A DNA stretch of 40,557 nucleotides from JBMNQI01 sp050944055 (GTDB taxonomy: Bacteria > Bacillota > Clostridia > Oscillospirales > Oscillospiraceae). Positions 7,865 to 15,163 of the stretch are shown here, piece by piece. A model generated the notes under the pieces. It did no database searches and had not been told where the DNA came from. It was given only the letters and a program-made list of their open reading frames with translations. The stretch's first letter is position 1. Every line of letters begins with the position of its first letter. The translations under genes and the position numbers were made by a program. The stretch lies in contig JBMNQI010000015.1 in NCBI GenBank assembly GCA_050944055.1, positions 1 through 40,557 of the forward strand, in the 5' to 3' direction.

Positions 7865-7902
7865 TTTAATTCCCCGCTTACATAAAATCATAAATATATT
7901 AA

Positions 7903-7931
7903 AATATAACATAAATTCCTGTTTTACACAA
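7903..7931 (-). promoter_or_regulatory. Promoter of the IclR gene
   Basis: Minus strand: -35 TTGTGT (7926-7931), 17-bp spacer, -10 TATATT (7903-7908), giving a short AT-rich leader before the start at 7864. Confidence 0.55.
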
Positions 7932-7961
7932 GAGAATATGAATGGGTATTTACCAAAAGTC

Positions 7962-8009
7962 TTGACATTTACGGCAACACAGTGATATGATTAATGAAAT
8001 TAAATTTCA
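7962..8009 (+). promoter_or_regulatory. Promoter and IclR-type operator of the malic enzyme operon
   Basis: TTGACA (7962-7967), 18-bp spacer, TATGAT (7986-7991). Three nt later comes the dyad TGAAAT-TAA-ATTTCA (7995-8009), placed over the expected transcription start where a bound repressor would block initiation. The same dyad with a different centre (CTA) occurs at 13534-13548, also just behind a -10. IclR-family operators of related form (GAAA-N-TTTC dyads) are established. Assignment to the adjacent IclR protein is inferred. Confidence 0.7.
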
Positions 8010-8035
8010 AACAATGAAATCAAAGGAGGAATTGT

Positions 8036-9211
8036 ATGGATATCGCTCAGGAGAGCCTTCAGATGCACTATGAAAAGCGCGGTAAAATTGAGGTTGTCTC
8101 CACGGTTCCCGTTAAGGACAAGCACAGCCTGTCTCTGGCATATACGCCCGGCGTTGCCCAGCCTTGCCTGGAGATACAAAAAGACGTAAACAAGTCGTAC
8201 GAGCTGACGCGCAGATGGAACATGTGCCTTGTAGCCACAGACGGTACCGCCGTCCTCGGCCTGGGGGATATTGGTCCTGAGGCGGGAATGCCCGTAATGG
8301 AGGGGAAGTGCGTCCTATTTAAGTCTTTCGGGAACGTCGACGCCTTTCCGCTGTGCATAAAATCCAAAGACGTGGATACCATCGTTGAAACCATACGCCT
8401 CATTTCGGGTAGCTTTGGCGGCGTAAACCTTGAGGACATCTCCGCCCCCAGGTGCTTTGAGATAGAACGCAAGCTCAAGCAGTGCTGCGATATACCAATT
8501 TTCCACGATGACCAGCACGGGACGGCCATTATAACTCTGGCCGGCCTGACAAACGCTTTGAAGCTTGTCGGGAAGTCTCCTGAAAGCGTGGCCGTGGTAA
8601 TCAGCGGCGCGGGCGCAGCGGCTATTTCCATAGCCCGCCTGCTGCTCTCCGCAGGCTTTAGGGACATTACGCTTTGCGACCGCAGCGGCGCGATTTACGA
8701 GGGCCGCGAGGTTAATATGAACGACATTAAAAAAGAGATGGCAGAATTGACAAACCGCTTAAAAAAGAAGGGCGCTCTTAAGGATATTATCTGCGGAGCC
8801 GATGTTTTTATCGGAGTATCCTCTCCGGGGTTATTAAACGCCGATATGGTAAAAACTATGGCAAAGGATGCCATTGTTTTTGCGTGCGCAAACCCGACGC
8901 CCGAGATCTTCCCCGACGAGGCAAAGGCCGGCGGCGCGAGGGTGGTGGCGACAGGGCGGAGCGATTTCCCCAACCAGATAAACAACGTACTTGCTTTCCC
9001 GGGCGTTTTCCGCGGCGCGTTCGATGTCCGGGCCAGCGATATAAACGAAGAGATGAAAATCGCCGCCGCACGCGCGCTGGCTGATTTGATTAAGCCGGAA
9101 GAATTATCCGAGGACTATATAATCCCGGCGGCATTTGACGAGCGCGTCGCTCCCGCGGTTGCCGCGGCGGTGGCTCAGGCCGCCCGGGCTACAGGCGTTT
9201 CCAGAATATAA
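8036..9211 (+). CDS. Malic enzyme (NAD(P)-dependent, decarboxylating), short bacterial form
   Basis: 391-aa short-form malic enzyme, converting malate to pyruvate + CO2 with NAD(P)H. Visible motifs are the catalytic Tyr36 in LAYTPGVA, the GTAVLGLGDIGP and EGKCVLFK (Lys91) segments, the metal ligands in LEDISAP (E133/D134) and FHDDQHGT (D158/D159), and the nucleotide-binding GAGAAA (191-196). The length matches the roughly 390-aa family without the C-terminal phosphotransacetylase-like domain. A strong AAAGGAGG lies 8 nt before the ATG. It is the first gene of the IclR-controlled operon. With the CitE-like lyase and CoA ligase downstream it would link malate to pyruvate. The direction in vivo and the cofactor cannot be read with confidence. 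Confidence 0.93.
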   Translation: MDIAQESLQMHYEKRGKIEVVSTVPVKDKHSLSLAYTPGVAQPCLEIQKDVNKSYELTRRWNMCLVATDGTAVLGLGDIGPEAGMPVMEGKCVLFKSFGNVDAFPLCIKSKDVDTIVETIRLISGSFGGVNLEDISAPRCFEIERKLKQCCDIPIFHDDQHGTAIITLAGLTNALKLVGKSPESVAVVISGAGAAAISIARLLLSAGFRDITLCDRSGAIYEGREVNMNDIKKEMAELTNRLKKKGALKDIICGADVFIGVSSPGLLNADMVKTMAKDAIVFACANPTPEIFPDEAKAGGARVVATGRSDFPNQINNVLAFPGVFRGAFDVRASDINEEMKIAAARALADLIKPEELSEDYIIPAAFDERVAPAVAAAVAQAARATGVSRI

Positions 9212-9273
9212 TATCTTCATTTATTTAATCTATTAAACCGGCGCTGTAAGTAATTATATTGGAGGTTTTTATA

Positions 9274-10179
9274 ATGTCAAAATTACCAGTAATGCGCTCC
9301 AGCCTGTATATCCCCGCCAACAACCAAACATTTGTCAGCAAATGTGCAAAATACCCCGCGGACATTATCACGTTTGACGTCGAGGACGCGGTTCCGCCCC
9401 AGGAGAAGGCAGTAGCCCGCAAAATGGCCGCCGAAAACCTGAAGGCCGCCGCTGCCGGCGGTGCCGAGGTCTATGTGCGGGTCAACGGCTGGCACACCGA
9501 GTACACGAACGACGACCTTGAGGCCGTTGTCCTCCCGGGGCTTGACGGCATAACTCTACCCAAGACGCGCGACGCCGACGATGTCAAGCGCCTTGACTGG
9601 AAAATCAGCGAGCTTGAAGACCGCCGCGGGATTCCCGCCGGCACGGTCAAAATCTCAGTCCTGCTTGAGACGGCTATGGGCATAATGAACGCCTATTCCA
9701 TCTGCACAGCCAGCCCGCGCATTGTTTCGGCCTTCTTCGGGGCGGTTGACTACTGCGCGGACATGCGCATCACGCGCACTAACTCCGCGGAGGAGCAGCA
9801 GGTTGCCCGGACTATAGCGGCCATAGCGGCCCGCGCCGCGGGTATAGTCGCTCTCGACGCCCCGTTTGCCGACTACTCGAATATGGAGGCGTTCAGAAAG
9901 AACACTCTTGACGGCCGCCAGATGGGCTATGAGGGCAGGATGATTATTCACCCCAGCCAGATAGCCGTCGCACACGAGCTTTATTCCCCCACCGCAGAGG
10001 AAGTCGAAAACGCAAGGAGAATCGTAAAGTTCTTCGAGGAAGAGGGACTGGCAAAAGGCCTTGCCTCTGTCTCGCTCGACGGCAAGATGGTGGACACCCC
10101 CGTCTACGTCAGCGCCCAGAACGTACTGGACCTGTACGAATCCATTAAGGAAAAAGAGGCCTCGAGGAAAAACGGCTGA
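9274..10179 (+). CDS. CitE/HpcH-family lyase, probably malyl-CoA (or related) lyase
   Basis: 301-aa TIM-barrel protein of the CitE/malyl-CoA lyase superfamily, which cleaves or forms beta-hydroxyacyl-CoA esters such as malyl-CoA (acetyl-CoA + glyoxylate) or citramalyl-CoA. Features are MRSSLYIPA at the N-terminus, FDVEDAVPPQEK, an Arg in VRVNGW (R69), the Mg2+ ligands Glu132 (LLETAMG) and Asp159 (FGAVDY), and IHPSQI near the C-terminus. ATG 9274 is chosen because GGAGG lies 9 nt upstream; a TTG five codons earlier overlaps that site. No citD, citF or citX genes are nearby, so this is not citrate lyase. The neighbouring malic enzyme and CoA ligase favour malyl-CoA. Citramalyl-CoA or methylmalyl-CoA remain possible. 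Confidence 0.85.
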   Translation: MSKLPVMRSSLYIPANNQTFVSKCAKYPADIITFDVEDAVPPQEKAVARKMAAENLKAAAAGGAEVYVRVNGWHTEYTNDDLEAVVLPGLDGITLPKTRDADDVKRLDWKISELEDRRGIPAGTVKISVLLETAMGIMNAYSICTASPRIVSAFFGAVDYCADMRITRTNSAEEQQVARTIAAIAARAAGIVALDAPFADYSNMEAFRKNTLDGRQMGYEGRMIIHPSQIAVAHELYSPTAEEVENARRIVKFFEEEGLAKGLASVSLDGKMVDTPVYVSAQNVLDLYESIKEKEASRKNG

Positions 10180-10184
10180 AAGGA

Positions 10185-11147
10185 ATGACCCGATTGAAAG
10201 TAGTGCTTTTGGAACCCCTCGGCATTGGATCCGGCGAGCTTAACGGCTTGTCCGCACGCCTGTCTGATTACGGCTGCGAGTTTGTATCATACGACAGTGT
10301 CGAAACCGATATAGAGGCGCTTAAACAGCGCGCCCGCGACGCCGATATACTGATGCTCGCGAACAACCCCCTGCCCGGCGAGGTCATTGACGCCTGCCCG
10401 AAGCTTAAGTATATCTCTGTGGCTTTTGTCGGCATTGACCATATCGGCCAGGACGCGTGCAGGTCGAGGAATATTCATATATCAAACGCCGCGGGCTACT
10501 GCACAGACGCCGTAGCGGAGCTTGTTCTCGGCCTCGCGCTAGACTGCCTGCGCAATATCAGCGCCTGCAACAGCGCAATAAGGAGAGGCGGCACAAAGAA
10601 CGGTCTTATAGGCCATGAGCTTCGCGGCCGGACCGCAGGCATAGTCGGCACAGGAGCGATCGGCTGCCGCACAGCCGAGCTTTTCCGAGCCTTCGGCTGC
10701 CGCGTGCTGGGCTACAGCCGGAGCCAAAGCCCTCTCGCCGTCAGCGCCGGAATAGAATATGTCTCTCTGCCGCAGCTTCTCAAAGAGAGCGACATTATTT
10801 CAATCCACACTCCGCTGACGCCGGAGACTAAGGGCCTTATAGCCGAAGAACAGATCAATATGATGAAAAAAGGCGCCATTTTGATAAACACTGCCCGCGG
10901 CCCGATAGTAGACACCGAAGCGGCGGCGCGGGCGCTGAATGAAGGCCGCCTCGGCGCGCTGGGAACCGACGTGTTTGATACGGAGCCTCCCCTGCTGCCC
11001 GACCATGTGCTGCTGAACGCGAAAAACGTCGTCGCCACGCCTCACGTCGGCTTCGCTACCGAGGAATCCATCAGCCGGAGAGCGAAAATCACTTTTGACA
11101 ACGTATACAGCTGGCTCGACGGCAAGCTTATTAACCAGGCTCTATGA
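10185..11147 (+). CDS. D-2-hydroxyacid dehydrogenase (glyoxylate/hydroxypyruvate reductase-like)
   Basis: 320-aa NAD(P)-dependent D-2-hydroxyacid dehydrogenase with an N-terminal flavodoxin-like substrate domain, Rossmann motif GTGAIG (155-160) and the catalytic triad Arg238 (NTARGPIVD), Glu267 (FDTEPPL) and His287 (TPHVGFA). The family reduces 2-oxo acids to D-2-hydroxy acids. In this operon glyoxylate to glycolate, or the reverse, is the attractive reaction, but phosphoglycerate, hydroxypyruvate or lactate activity cannot be excluded by sequence. The ATG at 10185 has only AAAGG directly in front. A TTG at 10194 with AGGA 9 nt upstream is an alternative start. Only 5 nt separate it from the lyase gene, so the two are co-transcribed. 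Confidence 0.85.
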   Translation: MTRLKVVLLEPLGIGSGELNGLSARLSDYGCEFVSYDSVETDIEALKQRARDADILMLANNPLPGEVIDACPKLKYISVAFVGIDHIGQDACRSRNIHISNAAGYCTDAVAELVLGLALDCLRNISACNSAIRRGGTKNGLIGHELRGRTAGIVGTGAIGCRTAELFRAFGCRVLGYSRSQSPLAVSAGIEYVSLPQLLKESDIISIHTPLTPETKGLIAEEQINMMKKGAILINTARGPIVDTEAAARALNEGRLGALGTDVFDTEPPLLPDHVLLNAKNVVATPHVGFATEESISRRAKITFDNVYSWLDGKLINQAL

Positions 11148-11155
11148 TATTCAAA

Positions 11156-11187
11156 GAAAATGGCTGTACAAACTTGCAGCCATTTTC
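11156..11187 (+). other. Hairpin between dehydrogenase and lrgA genes
   Basis: 11-bp stem GAAAATGGCTG / CAGCCATTTTC with a 10-nt loop, without a following T-run. It could modulate transcript processing or stability inside the operon; it does not look like a full terminator. Confidence 0.55.
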
Positions 11188-11211
11188 TGCATTACATACC
11201 GAGGTGGTGTA

Positions 11212-11568
11212 TTGAAGCTTCTTCGTCAATTCTTAATCATAGCCGGCGTTTCCCTGCTTGGCGAAATCCTGCACAGCCTGGTACCGCTCCCGATACCCGC
11301 AAGCATCTACGGGCTTGTGCTTATGCTCGCTTTTCTGGGCACCGGGCTTATACCTCTCGGCGCTTTGAGGCAGGCGGGTAATTTTTTAGTGGAGATTATG
11401 CCCGTCATGTTCATACCCGCCACCGTCGGTCTGATTGAGGCATGGGCTTCGCTTAGAAGAATGCTGATTCCGGCCGTCATAACAGTCATAATTACGACGT
11501 GGATAGTTATGGCGGTCTCCGGCTCCGTAACGCAGGCGGCGCGCAAGCGGAGGTGGCTCAAAAAATGA
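11212..11568 (+). CDS. lrgA: LrgA/CidA-family membrane protein
   Basis: 118-aa holin-like LrgA/CidA family protein with four hydrophobic segments and the family signature around PASIYGLVLMLAFLGTG (loop between helices 1 and 2), followed by FLVEIMPVMFIPATVGL. The start is TTG at 11212 with GAGGTGG just upstream; the frame extends further only through the hairpin region and the end of the dehydrogenase gene. Homologues work with LrgB. They were first described as holin/antiholin-like, later as transporters of pyruvate and other small acids (for example B. subtilis PftAB), and the plant fusion PLGG1 carries glycolate/glycerate. Given the neighbouring glyoxylate-type enzymes, 2-hydroxy/2-oxo acid transport is the more likely role. 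It overlaps lrgB by 4 nt. Confidence 0.85.
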   Translation: MKLLRQFLIIAGVSLLGEILHSLVPLPIPASIYGLVLMLAFLGTGLIPLGALRQAGNFLVEIMPVMFIPATVGLIEAWASLRRMLIPAVITVIITTWIVMAVSGSVTQAARKRRWLKK

Positions 11569-12254
11569 AGGAGCTTTCCTCTTGGGCGTTTCTCGGCGTC
11601 GTCGTAACGCTGGCGGCATATCAGGCGGGCCTGTGGCTTAAGAATAAGACCGGCAAATCCTTTGTCAATCCCATAATAATAGGATGCGCTCTGGTCATCG
11701 CTTTTCTGATTTTAACCGGCCTGCCTTATTCGGTTTACTTCGACGGGTCAAAATATATAAGCTACCTGCTTACGCCCGCGACGGTGTGTCTTGCCATCCC
11801 TCTCTATGAGCAGCTTCAGGCGCTGCGGAAAAACATTTTGGCCATTTTGGCGGGCGTTATGGCGGGCGTGCTGACAAGTATGCTGTGCGTTTTGATTATC
11901 GCGCTTATATTCGGCATGACTCACAGCGAATATGTGACTTTTTTGCCCAAGTCCGTAACCACGGCCATAGGGCTGGTTCTTTCAGAGGAGCTCGGCGGCA
12001 TTCCCTCAATAACCGCCGCCCTCATTATTGTTACGGGAGTTGTCGGCAATATATCGGCGGACTTAATCTGCCGCCTGTTCAGGATAGAGGATCCTGTCGC
12101 AAAAGGCATAGCGATCGGCACTTCCTCTCATGTAATAGGCACATCCAGGGCGCTTGAGATAGGCGAAGTGACGGGCGCGGCCAGCAGCCTTTCAATTGTT
12201 GTGTCGGGGCTTATTACAGTAATCGCCGCCTCGGTGTTCTCTCTGATACTCTGA
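11565..12254 (+). CDS. lrgB: LrgB-family membrane protein (putative glycolate/pyruvate-type transporter subunit)
   Basis: 229-aa LrgB/CidB family polytopic membrane protein with about six to seven hydrophobic segments and the conserved stretch LPKSVTTAIGLVLSEELGG, then GTSSHVIGTSRALEIGE near the C-terminus. The start ATG 11565 overlaps the lrgA stop (ATGA) and has GGAGGTGG upstream; in-frame codons before it belong to the lrgA overlap. It is expected to form the transport unit with LrgA. The chloroplast glycolate/glycerate exchanger PLGG1 is an LrgA-LrgB fusion, which fits a locus coding for a glyoxylate-reductase-like dehydrogenase and a malyl-CoA-lyase-like enzyme. Substrate and direction are inferred. 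Confidence 0.87.
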   Translation: MKELSSWAFLGVVVTLAAYQAGLWLKNKTGKSFVNPIIIGCALVIAFLILTGLPYSVYFDGSKYISYLLTPATVCLAIPLYEQLQALRKNILAILAGVMAGVLTSMLCVLIIALIFGMTHSEYVTFLPKSVTTAIGLVLSEELGGIPSITAALIIVTGVVGNISADLICRLFRIEDPVAKGIAIGTSSHVIGTSRALEIGEVTGAASSLSIVVSGLITVIAASVFSLIL

Positions 12255-12308
12255 GCGCCGCTTCGGCGCTTGCACGCAGTAGTTTGATTATTTTCAGGAG
12301 GTGTATCA

Positions 12309-13490
12309 ATGTCAAGTCAGGTTATACGCGGCGAACGTTTCGGCCACCCGGTGTCGGACGCCGAGATGGAGCGCCGCTGGGCGGCCCTCAGGGCAAGTAT
12401 GCAAAAAGACGAGATAGACTGCTTTATAGCCTTCGGCTATGACCGTCTGCTGGGAGGTTATATAAGATATCTTATCGACTTCCCCGTTATTACCTATCCC
12501 GTAACAGTACTGTTTCACCGGGAAAAGGATATAACGGTCATAGGCCACGGCGCTTCCGGCGAGCCTTCCCTGCCGCCGTTTGCGACACGCGAGAACGTCG
12601 TGCCCGTATCGACTCCGTTCATGACGACGCTTAATTTCACGGATAATTATATACCCGAGCTGATTCTGAAGGAAATCAGGCGCCGTTCCTACAAGCGGAT
12701 AGGCTTTGTGTGCCTGAACCTCGTCCCCGCCGCGATTTACAACTATCTGAGAAGCGAGCTCCCGGGCGTCGAATTTGTGGACGTAAGCGATATGGTCGAC
12801 AGGGTGAAGGCGATAAAAAGCTCCGAGGAGATCGCAATGATACGCAAGGCAATCCATATACACGACCAGATAGCCGCAGCTATGCCCTCGCTTATGCGTG
12901 TCGGCCGCTATGAGTATGAAATCGCCAACGATGTGCGCAAAATAGCCTCGGACCTTGAGTGCGAGGGTATGAGCATCGGCCTCGGCGTCGACAAGCTCCG
13001 CCCGACGATGATGCCCGGTCCCTCGCAGTACCGCAGGGTCAGCGAGGGCGACCACCTCCTGTGCCTTATCGAAGTAAGCGGGCCGGGCGGAATGTACGGC
13101 GAGCTTGCCCGGATCTGGTACGCGGGCGAGCCTACAGAGGCTATGGTAAGAGGCTGGAAGGCCGCCTCGGAATGCCAGAAGCTTATAGCGGGCATGGTTA
13201 AACCCGGCGCAAACCCCGTAGACCTGCTTAAAAAGAACAACGAATACCTAACCGAACGGGGATACGCTCCCGAGGGCCGCCTGTTCTGCCACGGCCAGGG
13301 CTACGATATGGTCGAGCGCCCGGCCGCCGTGCCCGGCGAGACCATGCTGATTGAGGAAAACATGTTCCTCGCCATACACCCCACCGCGGTCGACAAAGAC
13401 ACGTTCGCCTTCTGCTGCGACAACTATCTTGTAACGAAGGACGGCTGCGAACGCCTGACAAAGACCCCGATGGAGCTGCTGGCTCTATAA
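12309..13490 (+). CDS. M24 (pita-bread fold) hydrolase-like protein lacking the metal ligands
   Basis: 393-aa protein with the creatinase-type N-terminal domain (about 1-165) and the M24 pita-bread domain (about 175-393). Metallopeptidases of this fold use Asp, Asp, His, Glu, Glu to hold two metals. Here the equivalent positions read Glu255 (LIEVSG), Glu265 (YGELARIW), His328 (FCHGQG), His357 (AIHP instead of the usual IEP) and Cys370 (FCCDN). Only the His survives, so aminopeptidase activity is unlikely. Creatinase, a metal-free member, and ectoine-hydrolase-like proteins show that the fold serves other C-N hydrolyses. AGGAGGTG precedes the ATG. It sits between lrgB and the CoA-ligase genes in the same direction. 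A substrate feeding the pathway is plausible but unknown. Confidence 0.82.
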   Translation: MSSQVIRGERFGHPVSDAEMERRWAALRASMQKDEIDCFIAFGYDRLLGGYIRYLIDFPVITYPVTVLFHREKDITVIGHGASGEPSLPPFATRENVVPVSTPFMTTLNFTDNYIPELILKEIRRRSYKRIGFVCLNLVPAAIYNYLRSELPGVEFVDVSDMVDRVKAIKSSEEIAMIRKAIHIHDQIAAAMPSLMRVGRYEYEIANDVRKIASDLECEGMSIGLGVDKLRPTMMPGPSQYRRVSEGDHLLCLIEVSGPGGMYGELARIWYAGEPTEAMVRGWKAASECQKLIAGMVKPGANPVDLLKKNNEYLTERGYAPEGRLFCHGQGYDMVERPAAVPGETMLIEENMFLAIHPTAVDKDTFAFCCDNYLVTKDGCERLTKTPMELLAL

Positions 13491-13498
13491 TGTTTTGC

Positions 13499-13548
13499 TT
13501 GACAGCGGAACGTATGGAAGATAAAATCTATAATGAAATCTAATTTCA
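13499..13548 (+). promoter_or_regulatory. Internal promoter and second IclR-type operator
   Basis: TTGACA (13499-13504), 17-bp spacer, TAAAAT (13522-13527), followed at 13534-13548 by TGAAAT-CTA-ATTTCA. This is the same dyad as at 7995-8009 and lies in the same place relative to the -10. It drives the beta-ferredoxin-alpha CoA ligase genes and ties them to the IclR regulator 5.7 kb away. Confidence 0.7.
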
Positions 13549-13576
13549 ATCTGTAAAATTCGCAGGGGGGATCCTT

Positions 13577-14866
13577 ATGGCGAAGCTTCTTGAATACCAG
13601 GGCAAGGAATGGCTGAGGAAGGCCGGTATAGCCGTTCCTGACGGGCGAGTCGCTTCATCGCCCGAAGAGGCCAGAAGAATTGCGCAGGAGTTCGGCAGAC
13701 CCGTCGCCGTTAAAGGCCAGGTACAGGCCGGCGGGCGCGGCAAAGCCGGCATCGTAAAACTGGTCAGCACACCGGACGAAGCGTATGCGGCGGCTTCTGA
13801 CATACTGTCCAAAACAGTAAAAGGTTTGCCAGTCAAAAAAGTACTCATAGAGGAAAAGCTTAATATCAAAAAAGAATATTACTGCTCAATCGTGGTTAAC
13901 GGGGCAAGGGACGCCCGCTCTCCCATGATGATGCTCAGCGCCGAAGGCGGCATGGATATTGAAAGCGTCCCGGAGGAACTGATCTATAAGCTAAACTTCA
14001 GCCCGATTTTCGGGCTCCAGACATACGACGCGGTCGACCTGTGCGTGAAGGCGGGCGTCGACTCGCAGGATCTCAGCAAATTCGCGTCGTTTCTGTCCAG
14101 CCTGGCGGAGGCGTATAGGAAATACGACTGCCAGACGCTTGAGATCAACCCTCTGGTCATGACGGATGCAGGAAAGCTTGTCTGTGCCGACTGCAAGATG
14201 GATATTGACAACAGCAGCGTGAGCCGCCACCCGGAATTCGGCATCAGCATAGCCCGCGACCTGCCGGGAGAGCCGACAGAACTGGATTATATCGGCTGGT
14301 GGATTGAGGAGACCGACTCCAGAGGGACAGGCTTCCTTATGAATATGGGGTATGACGAAAAGAGCCCGGGTTATATCGGCTATCACCCCATAGGCGGCGG
14401 TTCGGCAATGATGGGGCTCGACGCTCTAAATCAGGTGGGGCTCAAGCCCGCCAATTACGCCGACACGAGCGGAAACCCCGTGGCCTCAAAGGTGTACCGA
14501 GTAGCAAAAAGCGTTTTGTGCCAGCCCAATATAGAGGGCTATCTCCTGGGCGGGTTTATGATGGCCAACCAGGAGCAGTGGCACCATGCGCACGCGATAG
14601 TAAAAGCCCTCAGGGAGGTGCTCCCTACCATGAAGCCCGGCCTTCCCTGCGTATTGCTTCTCTGCGGCAACCGGGAGGACGAGTCGCTTGGAATACTGCG
14701 CAGGGGGCTTTCCGACCTCATGACGGAGGACGGCCCGGGAAAGAGAATTGAGATTTACGGCAAGGAGCATGTAACGGACACAAGGTTTGTCGGCCAGCGC
14801 CTTTTGGCATTGTGCACCGAATACAGGGCCGAAAAAAACGGGAAGAAGGTGAACGCCGATGCTTGA
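13577..14866 (+). CDS. ADP-forming acyl-CoA synthetase beta subunit (SucC/malate-CoA-ligase-like)
   Basis: 429-aa ATP-grasp protein of the succinyl-CoA synthetase beta family. It has the N-terminal LLEYQGKEWLRKAGI, the nucleotide-binding QVQAGGRGKAG loop and the Mg-binding LEINPLVMTDAGKLVCADCK. The C-terminal CoA-ligase lobe is divergent: the family's GGGA-type loop near residue 295 reads DTSGNP, the segment equal to NIFGGI reads LLGGFM, and there are about 40 extra residues. Such enzymes join a carboxylic acid to CoA with ATP, or make ATP from the thioester. In this context malate/malyl-CoA is the likely pair; succinate is less likely given the changes. It overlaps the ferredoxin gene by 8 nt. 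A GGGGGG-rich site precedes the ATG at 13577. Confidence 0.8.
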   Translation: MAKLLEYQGKEWLRKAGIAVPDGRVASSPEEARRIAQEFGRPVAVKGQVQAGGRGKAGIVKLVSTPDEAYAAASDILSKTVKGLPVKKVLIEEKLNIKKEYYCSIVVNGARDARSPMMMLSAEGGMDIESVPEELIYKLNFSPIFGLQTYDAVDLCVKAGVDSQDLSKFASFLSSLAEAYRKYDCQTLEINPLVMTDAGKLVCADCKMDIDNSSVSRHPEFGISIARDLPGEPTELDYIGWWIEETDSRGTGFLMNMGYDEKSPGYIGYHPIGGGSAMMGLDALNQVGLKPANYADTSGNPVASKVYRVAKSVLCQPNIEGYLLGGFMMANQEQWHHAHAIVKALREVLPTMKPGLPCVLLLCGNREDESLGILRRGLSDLMTEDGPGKRIEIYGKEHVTDTRFVGQRLLALCTEYRAEKNGKKVNADA

Positions 14867-15152
14867 ATTTGAGGAAAGGTCGCTAAAGGTTACTATTGAC
14901 GACGAAAAATGCAAAACCTGCCAGACTAAGGCCTGCGCCGAGGCCTGCGCGAAGTACGCGCGCGGCATACTTCAGATTGATTCCGAAGGCAGGGCGTCTC
15001 TCGGCAATTTAAGCAAGGACGAGGTGCTGCGCCTCGGCACTGAATGCCTGGCCTGCGAGTTTGCGTGCAAATTCTCGGGCAACGACGCTATAAAAATCGA
15101 TGTTCCGATTAAAGGCCTGGACGATTACCTGGCCAAACGCGGACTGGGTTAA
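14859..15152 (+). CDS. FixX-like ferredoxin encoded between the CoA ligase subunits
   Basis: 97-aa iron-sulfur protein with seven cysteines: C18-x2-C21-x4-C26-x3-C30 and C63-x2-C66-x3-C70. The layout, with CKTC..KAC..AC near the start and ECLACEFAC after an insert, resembles FixX-type ferredoxins that serve electron-transfer flavoprotein:quinone systems, but there is no ETF or FixC gene here. It starts inside the last codons of the beta-subunit gene and ends 11 nt before the alpha-subunit gene, so it is almost surely co-translated with both. It may be a structural subunit of the ligase, a redox regulator, or the carrier for an oxidoreductase elsewhere. The eighth cysteine expected for two 4Fe-4S clusters is not visible. 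Confidence 0.78.
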   Translation: MLEFEERSLKVTIDDEKCKTCQTKACAEACAKYARGILQIDSEGRASLGNLSKDEVLRLGTECLACEFACKFSGNDAIKIDVPIKGLDDYLAKRGLG

Positions 15153-15163
15153 GGAGGCGCGCT

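Noticed and set aside
9274..10179. Citrate lyase beta subunit
   Set aside because: No citD, citF, citC or citX genes nearby; a stand-alone CitE-like protein is usually a malyl-, citramalyl- or related CoA lyase.
12312..13055. 247-codon open frame on the minus strand
   Set aside because: A shadow of the M24-like gene with no recognisable domain or start signal.
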